Made by a program: the position numbers and the translations under genes
Origin: an uncultured Treponema sp.
GTDB lineage: Bacteria; Spirochaetota; Spirochaetia; Treponematales; Treponemataceae
Reading direction: 5' to 3'
Assembly (NCBI GenBank): GCA_946538875.1
Contig: CAMNHD010000111.1
Span: 1 to 5,948 of the forward strand
DNA: 5,948 nt
In this document: in pieces, positions 1 to 4,896 of the stretch
How positions within the stretch are numbered: the first letter of the stretch is position 1
Layout: each line of letters begins with the position of its first letter
The notes under the pieces: model-generated
Seen by the model: the letters and a program-made list of their open reading frames with translations, nothing else
The model's database searches: none
Told to the model about the DNA's origin: nothing

Positions 1-1480
1 CACAGTGGTGACCGGTTCTCACCGCAATTCCCAATGAATCCAGATACTGTCCCACTTCATCAATTCCGTGACCGTCAATCACAAAAGACAAAGCACTGGA
101 CTTTTCCCTGGCAGTTCCAATCAGATGAAGTCCCTTTATCTTTGCAAGTTCCTTCATGCCGTACTGGACAATCTCATGTTCATAGCGTGCCACTTCAGGC
201 ATTCCGATTGAAGAAAGATAATCCAATGCAGCTCCCAGTCCTACAGCATCAGCAATGCTTCCGGTTCCCGCTTCGAATTTATTCGGAGCAGGATTGTAAA
301 TGGTCCTTTCAAAAGTGACATCCCTGATCATGTTGCCGCCGCCATGATATGGCTTAGCCTGTTCAAGAACATCTGACTTCCCGTAAACCGCACCGATTCC
401 GGTTGGAGCATAAATCTTATGGCCGGAGAACACAAAGAAATCTGTATCCAGCGCAGAAACATTCACCGGAATATGAGCCACAGACTGCGCACCGTCAATC
501 AGGATTCTCACACCGTGACTGTGGGCAATTGCAACAAGCTCTGCAACCGGAGTAATTGTTCCCAACACATTTGAAACATGTGTCACAGAAACAAACTTTG
601 TCCGCTTTGTAAAGAGTTTCTCATATTCGCTTAGAATCAGCTGACCGTCCTTGTCCACCGGAATAACCTTTATGACCGCACCGGTTTCCTCAGCAATCAG
701 CTGCCACGGAACAATATTCGCGTGGTGTTCCAAAAGAGATACAATGATTTCATCACCCGGCTGAAGCGTCGGTTTTACATACGACTGTGCAACCAGATTT
801 ATTCCTTCTGTTGTTCCCCTGACGAACACGATATTCTTTTCACTTGGAGCCCCAATAAAATTCGCGACCGTTTTTCTTGCGCCTTCAAACGCATCGGTTG
901 AACGGGCCGCCAAAGTATGTGCTCCACGGTGAACATTCGAATTCTCATGTTCATAGTAATAACTAAGCCTTTCAATCACGGCACGAGGGCGCTGAGTGGT
1001 TGCACCATTGTCCAGCCACACAAGCGGATGCCCGTTAATCTTTTCGCGGAGAATCGGAAAGTCATTCCTAATCTGCTCAAGTGTTTTGCTGCCTATTACA
1101 ATTGAAGAATTGTTTTTCTGACCGCCGACACTCTCCTGATGAGAAGTCTTTGCTTCGGGACTGGACGGGCTGAACTCAACAGAATTGTTCTGTTCAACCT
1201 GAGCCATGGAAATCACATTTGGCGAATATGAAACCGGAGCCCCGTTATTTGTTGTGGAAGAAGGAACAATATCAGCAGGATACAAATCACCACTGGCAAG
1301 TTCAAAAGCCTTCTGCGCCTCATCAAGAAAAGAAGCCGCATCTGCTTCGGAAATCAATCCAGCCTGAACAGAAGGACAGTCCTTTGGTTCAGGGAAAAAA
1401 CTTCCGGCAAGAGAGGCTATTTCACTTTCAGAAGGCAGACCCAGACTTTCTGGACTTGCAAAGAAATTAGTCGTAGTCAT
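1..1480 (-). CDS. Cysteine desulfurase, SufS-like, family 2A encapsulin cargo (3' end cut by window edge)
   Basis: A PLP-dependent class V aminotransferase-fold enzyme that takes sulfur from L-cysteine, leaving alanine and an enzyme persulfide. I translated 493 residues by hand; the last complete codon, at 4-2, is the catalytic Cys493 in the motif RTGHHC. By spacing against E. coli SufS, His252, Asp329, Gln332, His354 and the PLP lysine Lys355 (SGHK) match H123, D200, Q203, H225 and K226, and the Lys-to-Cys distance of 138 is identical. The catalytic domain starts near residue 138 (DFPIL, then WLDNGATT). Residues 1-129 are extra: a partly helical stretch to about 70, then a Ser/Asn/Gln/Glu-rich, probably disordered part to about 127. 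Family 2A cargo desulfurases carry such an extension for loading into the shell. The ATG at 1480 is fixed by an in-frame TAG at 1498-1496 with no other start between. It overlaps the shell gene by 14 bases, which suggests translational coupling. About 40-45 C-terminal residues should lie outside the window. Confidence 0.95.
   Translation of the reverse strand, partial: MTTTNFFASPESLGLPSESEIASLAGSFFPEPKDCPSVQAGLISEADAASFLDEAQKAFELASGDLYPADIVPSSTTNNGAPVSYSPNVISMAQVEQNNSVEFSPSSPEAKTSHQESVGGQKNNSSIVIGSKTLEQIRNDFPILREKINGHPLVWLDNGATTQRPRAVIERLSYYYEHENSNVHRGAHTLAARSTDAFEGARKTVANFIGAPSEKNIVFVRGTTEGINLVAQSYVKPTLQPGDEIIVSLLEHHANIVPWQLIAEETGAVIKVIPVDKDGQLILSEYEKLFTKRTKFVSVTHVSNVLGTITPVAELVAIAHSHGVRILIDGAQSVAHIPVNVSALDTDFFVFSGHKIYAPTGIGAVYGKSDVLEQAKPYHGGGNMIRDVTFERTIYNPAPNKFEAGTGSIADAVGLGAALDYLSSIGMPEVARYEHEIVQYGMKELAKIKGLHLIGTAREKSSALSFVIDGHGIDEVGQYLDSLGIAVRTGHHC
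1094..1480 (-). other. N-terminal cargo-loading extension of the cysteine desulfurase (residues 1-129)
   Basis: This part of the desulfurase has no counterpart in free SufS enzymes. It begins MTTTNFFASPESLG. Residues 18-30 and 43-63 have spaced hydrophobic residues that could form short helices. A Pro/Ser/Asn/Gln/Glu-rich stretch follows, with hardly any long hydrophobic run. In the Synechococcus elongatus SrpI system a long disordered N-terminal region of the desulfurase is necessary for packaging into the shell; from memory that region is over 200 residues, so this one is shorter. The loading role here is inferred from position, composition and the adjacent shell gene. The exact shell-binding motif cannot be told from one sequence. 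Confidence 0.75.
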
Positions 1481-2417
1481 AGTATTCGCCCACCTCTACA
1501 TCTTCAAGAACTGCAATAGCATCATCTGAAAGAATGGCGGCAGAGCAGTAAAGTGAAAGCAGGTAAGAGGCGACTCCCTTGTCATCAATGCCGCGGAAGC
1601 GCACAGACAAACCTCTTGACTGCTCGTTCTTGAGACCGGCCTGATACAAACCGATTACGCCGCGCTTTGCTTCACCGGTGCGGACAAGAAGAATGTTTGT
1701 TTTACCGCTTTGGCTTTTTGGCTCCTTAAGACCGTCAACAAGCAGTTTGTTTGTCGGAATAATCGGAATGCCGCGCCACAGTATAAAGGTACCTCCGGCA
1801 ATGTTTGCAGTTACAGGAGGAACACCTCGCTTTGTGCATTCTCTCTCAAATGCAGCAATTGCACGAGGATGAGCAAGGAAGAAGCTCGGTTCTTTCCATA
1901 CTTTTGTAATCAGCTCGTCAAGATCGTCAGGCGTCGGTGCACCGTTGCGGGTCTGTATTCTCTGTGAATCAGGAACATTCTTCAAAAGACCGTAATCATC
2001 ATTGTTGATAAGCTGACTCTCCTGGCGCTCGCGCAGACTTTCAATAGCAAGAGACAACTGTTCATTCACCTGGTCATACGGAGAACTGTAAACGTCTTCG
2101 ATTGCTGTGTTGACATTTATGATTGTGGAAATAGAATTCAGGCGGTACTCGCGTGGCTCAGTCTGATACTCAACATATCCGTCAGGGATGATGTCTGACT
2201 TTTTTGTCTGGCTGCAAAGAACATCCAGCGGAGTTTCACCTTCCACAACGCGGTTAACACGGTAGATTCCTGTTTCCAATCCCTTGAACTCCAGAAGTTT
2301 TGTGATCCACTTAGGTGTCACAGACTGAAACTGGGGACGTGTCTTGGTAACATTCGCCAGATTGTAGGCCGCCTTTGCACCAAGAGCCTTGATAGTGTCG
2401 TTAGATTCGTTTGCCAT
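1467..2417 (-). CDS. srpI: Family 2A encapsulin nanocompartment shell protein (SrpI type)
   Basis: A 316-residue shell protomer with the HK97 phage-capsid fold; family 2A members assemble into hollow icosahedral particles (60 subunits in the Synechococcus SrpI structure) in the cytoplasm. Recognition rests on family 2A signatures: an N-terminal arm with NVTKTRPQ at residues 22-29, TPKW at 34-37 and TGIYRVNRV at 49-57; a middle part with LSLAIESLRERQE (121-133), the probable spine helix; and a C-terminal part with SVRFRGIDDKGVASYLLSLY (271-290) followed by AILSDDAIAVLEDVEVG. No cyclic-nucleotide-binding insertion is present, which excludes family 2B. Length is close to the usual size of about 300-310. 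The C-terminus ends in an acidic, tyrosine-rich tail (EVGEYYDYD), partly encoded by the overlap with the cargo gene. The start at 2417 has AGGAG six bases upstream. The next gene is the desulfurase cargo, the standard partner of this family. Symbol borrowed from S. elongatus. Confidence 0.95.
   Translation of the reverse strand: MANESNDTIKALGAKAAYNLANVTKTRPQFQSVTPKWITKLLEFKGLETGIYRVNRVVEGETPLDVLCSQTKKSDIIPDGYVEYQTEPREYRLNSISTIINVNTAIEDVYSSPYDQVNEQLSLAIESLRERQESQLINNDDYGLLKNVPDSQRIQTRNGAPTPDDLDELITKVWKEPSFFLAHPRAIAAFERECTKRGVPPVTANIAGGTFILWRGIPIIPTNKLLVDGLKEPKSQSGKTNILLVRTGEAKRGVIGLYQAGLKNEQSRGLSVRFRGIDDKGVASYLLSLYCSAAILSDDAIAVLEDVEVGEYYDYD
1490..1496 (-). promoter_or_regulatory. Ribosome binding site of the cysteine desulfurase
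   Basis: GAGGTGG, read on the minus strand, lies within the last codons of the shell gene (Glu-Val-Gly), with the AGGTG core 10 bases before the ATG at 1480. It is a weaker match to the consensus than the AGGAG sites of the other genes. Together with the 14-base overlap this suggests that the cargo is made at a lower level than the shell, by ribosomes already translating it. That last point is inference. Confidence 0.6.
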
Positions 2418-2423
2418 TTTTTA

Positions 2424-2428
2424 CTCCT
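2424..2428 (-). promoter_or_regulatory. Ribosome binding site of the encapsulin shell gene
   Basis: AGGAG followed by the A-rich six-base spacer TAAAAA and then ATG. Its spacing and A-rich spacer make it one of the best sites in the operon, which fits a protein needed in many copies per particle. Confidence 0.8.
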
Positions 2429-2442
2429 ATAAATATATTTAC

Positions 2443-2460
2443 ACCCTGCTTTGACAGGAT
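2443..2460 (-). other. Small stem-loop in the leader of the shell gene
   Basis: On the minus strand ATCCTG and CAGGGT can pair over six positions (one T-G wobble) around the loop TCAAAG. It sits in the 54-base gap between the fusion gene and the shell gene, the only sizeable gap in the window. The downstream bases are the A/T palindrome AAATATATTT (2431-2440), not a T run, so it is not a Rho-independent terminator. It may protect or process the mRNA ahead of the shell gene, or be chance; a six-pair stem is weak evidence. Confidence 0.3.
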
Positions 2461-2471
2461 GAATTCAACAC

Positions 2472-3929
2472 TTACAACCAGGCGCCATCTTGAGCAAAAA
2501 TAACATCGCGGGCAGCTTCAATTCCACCCTTAAGGTTGAACATAGGGCCCGTGTATCCGGCCTCCTTAAGTGTGTTTATTGCAAGAATGCTTCGCTTTCC
2601 TTCACGGCAGATAAAAATCGTGTCCACAGTGGGGTCAAGCTCCTTTTGTCTGCGCGCAAGCTGTCCAATCGGAATTGCAACAGCATTCGGGAATTTTATT
2701 ATAGTCCGTTCATGTGGTTCCCTGACATCAATGAGCGTAAGTTTTTCTCCGGAAGCAATGCGGTTTGCCAAATCCTTGGCCTCAATACCAGTAACCTCAT
2801 CTTCGTGGTCAGGCTGCTTAAGTCCACAGAAATCTTCATAATCAAACTGTTCAACTTTAAAGATGGACGGATGCTCACCGCAAACCGGGCATGAATTGTT
2901 TTTCTTGATTTTGATGGTCCTGAACGCAGTATTCCAAATGTCCACCAAAAGCATTTTGTTTTCCAGATGGACTCCACCGCCGATAATCAGCTTAAGCGCT
3001 TCACTCGTCATAAGTGAACCGACCACTCCGGGCAATGGAGAAAAAATTCCGTTTTCAGAACAGGTTGGAGTAAGCCCCGCAGGAGGAGGAGACGGGAACT
3101 GGCAGCGGAAGCAGGCACCCTCTCCGCCGTACAAAGCAACATACCCTTCAGTCTGGTAAACAGCACCAAAGACGCACGGCTTTTTTGCAAGAACACAAGC
3201 ATCGTTCAGCATGTAACGGATTGGATAAGAATCACTTGCATCTATGACCAAATCGTAATCGGCAACAAGTTCAGCAATATTTTCGGCACTAAGTTTTTCC
3301 GCAAGCGGAACAAACACTACACCAGGATTCAGCTTCTTTACAACATCCCTTGCACTGGCAGTCTTTGGACGATCAATGTCCCTGGAACCAAACAGAATCT
3401 GGCTCTGAAGATTTTCAAAACTGACAGACGAACTGTCGGCAACCGCAAGAGTTCCCACTCCGGCCGCAGCCAGATACAGAACTACCGGAGAACCAAGGGC
3501 ACCGGCTCCTACAACAAGAACCTTTGCAGCCCTTATCCTCTTTTGCCCCTTTACCCCAACCTGACGCAGAAGAAGATGCTTACCATAGCGGGTAATATCC
3601 TTGTCATCAAGCTTTGCTTCTTTTACACGTTCCGAAGGAATCAGACCTGTGTCCGAACCACCAGCAATAACCGGCAGAATCACAAGCTCATCGTCCTGAG
3701 AAACAGCAGTCTCAAGACCATCAAGTTCACTGATATCAGTATCATTCAGATAAATGTTAAGATAATTCCGCAGGTTGCCGTTTTCATCAAACAGGCCCTT
3801 TTGAGTTTCGGGATACTTGCTTACCAAATCCTGCAATAATTCAGACACCTTTGAACCATGCAAAACCGCTTCTGCCTGCTGGTCAGTAAAAAATCTGAAT
3901 GTGGTGTAAAAGTACGCTCGGGCCTCCAT
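2472..3929 (-). CDS. Sulfur carrier / MoeB-ThiF-type E1 adenylyltransferase / rhodanese fusion
   Basis: A 485-residue protein with three sulfur-transfer modules. Residues 1-91 resemble a MoaD/CysO/ThiS ubiquitin-like carrier and end in LPVIAGG, the Gly-Gly that such carriers have at their free C-terminus. A linker of about 18 residues leads to an E1-like domain (about 110-350): RYGKH, nucleotide loop GAGALGSP (141-148), Lys189, Asp233 in DASDS, Cys290 in PTCSENG (the conserved cysteine of MoeB/MOCS3), and CFRC (273-276) plus CPVC (347-350) as probable zinc ligands. Residues 378-485 are a rhodanese domain with Cys441 in the loop CREGKRS. The last two domains match the plan of MoeZ/Uba4/MOCS3, which adenylate a carrier's C-terminal glycine and convert it to a thiocarboxylate. 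Two arginines that contact ATP in MoeB are replaced here (Lys117, Ser176). The start at 3929 is preferred to an in-frame ATG at 4004: it has AGGAG 10 bases upstream and begins directly with the carrier fold, while the longer form adds 25 unrelated residues and overlaps cysK. Which carrier it serves is unknown. Confidence 0.9.
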   Translation of the reverse strand: MEARAYFYTTFRFFTDQQAEAVLHGSKVSELLQDLVSKYPETQKGLFDENGNLRNYLNIYLNDTDISELDGLETAVSQDDELVILPVIAGGSDTGLIPSERVKEAKLDDKDITRYGKHLLLRQVGVKGQKRIRAAKVLVVGAGALGSPVVLYLAAAGVGTLAVADSSSVSFENLQSQILFGSRDIDRPKTASARDVVKKLNPGVVFVPLAEKLSAENIAELVADYDLVIDASDSYPIRYMLNDACVLAKKPCVFGAVYQTEGYVALYGGEGACFRCQFPSPPPAGLTPTCSENGIFSPLPGVVGSLMTSEALKLIIGGGVHLENKMLLVDIWNTAFRTIKIKKNNSCPVCGEHPSIFKVEQFDYEDFCGLKQPDHEDEVTGIEAKDLANRIASGEKLTLIDVREPHERTIIKFPNAVAIPIGQLARRQKELDPTVDTIFICREGKRSILAINTLKEAGYTGPMFNLKGGIEAARDVIFAQDGAWL

Positions 3930-3939
3930 AGTTCTTATT

Positions 3940-3944
3940 CTCCT
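3940..3944 (-). promoter_or_regulatory. Ribosome binding site of the fusion gene, overlapping the cysK stop
   Basis: AGGAG lies 10 bases before the ATG at 3929 and shares bases with the cysK stop codon (TAGGAG). This site decides the start at 3929 over the upstream ATG at 4004. A ribosome ending on cysK is placed on this site, so the two are probably coupled. Confidence 0.75.
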
Positions 3945-4884
3945 AATCTGTAAAAAGCGTGGTGGAAAGATAACGGTCACCGCCGTCAGGCAGAACAACC
4001 GCAATCACTTTGTTTTTATTTTGAGGCCTTCTTGCAATAAGCTGTGCCGCATGCAAAGCCGCCCCGCTGGAAATTCCCACAAGAATGCCTTCCGTGCGGG
4101 CCAAGCGTCTTGCCTGCAGAAACGCATCCTCATCAGAGACTTTTATCACTTCATCATAAAGCTCAGTATCAAGAACAGAAGGCACAAAACCTGCACCGAT
4201 TCCCTGTATTCTGTGAGCACCAGCCCTTCCTTCCGAGAGCACCGGACTACCAGCCGGCTCCACAGCCACAACAGTCAACTCAGGATTTTTGCTCTTAAGG
4301 AATTCACCTGTGCCGGTAAGAGTTCCTCCAGTTCCCACACCCGCGACCAAAACGTCAATTCTGCCGCCGCTCTGCTCCCACAGTTCAGGTCCAGTTGTTT
4401 TTTTATGGGCTTCAGGATTTGCTTCGTTTTCAAACTGTCCCAAAATCACAGAACCAGGAAGACTCCGGCGCAACTCTTCGGCGCGTTCAATAGAGCCCTT
4501 CATGCCCTTCTGTGCTGAAGTAAGTTCCAGTTCAGCGCCATAAGCCCTGAGCAGTTTCTGTCTTTCAATACTCATACTTTCAGGCAGAGTGAGAATCACT
4601 TTATACCCGCGCGACGCTGCCACAGCCGCAAGACCAATACCTGTGTTTCCCGAAGTAGGTTCGATAATCGTGCCGCCTTTCTTGAGGACACCTTTTTTCT
4701 CTGCATCAAGAATCATTTCCAGGGCAATTCTGTCTTTGACCGAACCGGCCGGATTAAAGTATTCAAGCTTAGCCAGAACCTGGGCACCTTCCGGCACACC
4801 AGCAGCGCGCAGATAGGAAGTAAGCCTGAACAAAGGAGTGTGCCCAACCAAATCCGCAAATGTTTCCGAAATTCCCAAACCCAT
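3943..4884 (-). CDS. cysK: Cysteine synthase A (O-acetylserine sulfhydrylase)
   Basis: A cytoplasmic PLP enzyme that joins sulfide to O-acetylserine to give cysteine and acetate, the last step of sulfur assimilation. The 313 residues match the family length. Lys50 in NPAGSVKDR binds PLP; the substrate loop is TSGNTG (77-82); the phosphate-binding glycine loop is GTGGT (184-188); SSGAA (272-276) holds the serine near the pyridine nitrogen; HRIQGIGAGF (224-233) and the C-terminal PDGGDRYLST (299-308) are typical of CysK. All key residues appear intact. The start at 4884 has AGGAGG six bases upstream. It lies 10 bases after the transporter ATPase and 13 bases before the sulfur-carrier fusion. 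Next to a carrier and E1 it might accept sulfur from a thiocarboxylate, as mycobacterial CysM does from CysO, but the sequence looks like a normal sulfide-using CysK. In this operon it makes the cysteine that the encapsulated desulfurase consumes. No serine acetyltransferase gene is in the window. Confidence 0.95.
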   Translation of the reverse strand: MGLGISETFADLVGHTPLFRLTSYLRAAGVPEGAQVLAKLEYFNPAGSVKDRIALEMILDAEKKGVLKKGGTIIEPTSGNTGIGLAAVAASRGYKVILTLPESMSIERQKLLRAYGAELELTSAQKGMKGSIERAEELRRSLPGSVILGQFENEANPEAHKKTTGPELWEQSGGRIDVLVAGVGTGGTLTGTGEFLKSKNPELTVVAVEPAGSPVLSEGRAGAHRIQGIGAGFVPSVLDTELYDEVIKVSDEDAFLQARRLARTEGILVGISSGAALHAAQLIARRPQNKNKVIAVVLPDGGDRYLSTTLFTD

Positions 4885-4890
4885 AGTCTG

Positions 4891-4896
4891 CCTCCT
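4891..4896 (-). promoter_or_regulatory. Ribosome binding site of cysK, overlapping the upstream stop
   Basis: A full AGGAGG six bases before the cysK ATG, the strongest Shine-Dalgarno match in the window. It shares bases with the TAG stop of the transporter gene (TAGGAGG), which points to coupled translation. Confidence 0.85.

Noticed and set aside
1467..2417. Phage capsid protein from a prophage
   Set aside because: It has the HK97-type fold, but its signatures match family 2A encapsulins and all neighbours are sulfur metabolism genes; no phage portal, protease or terminase gene is present.
2451..2456. TTGACA on the plus strand as a promoter -35 box
   Set aside because: No -10 box follows at suitable spacing and there is no plus-strand gene for it to serve.
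2443..2460. Terminator after the fusion gene
   Set aside because: The stem has only six pairs and is followed by an A/T palindrome, not a T run; the shell gene begins 26 bases further on.
2699..3202. Two minus-strand frames of 92 and 64 codons inside the fusion gene
   Set aside because: They lie in another frame of the same strand within the conserved E1 and rhodanese coding sequence and resemble no protein.
3930..4004. Longer start for the fusion protein at 4004, adding 25 residues
   Set aside because: The extra residues overlap the end of cysK by 62 bases and resemble nothing in the family; the ATG at 3929 has an AGGAG site and starts exactly at the carrier fold.
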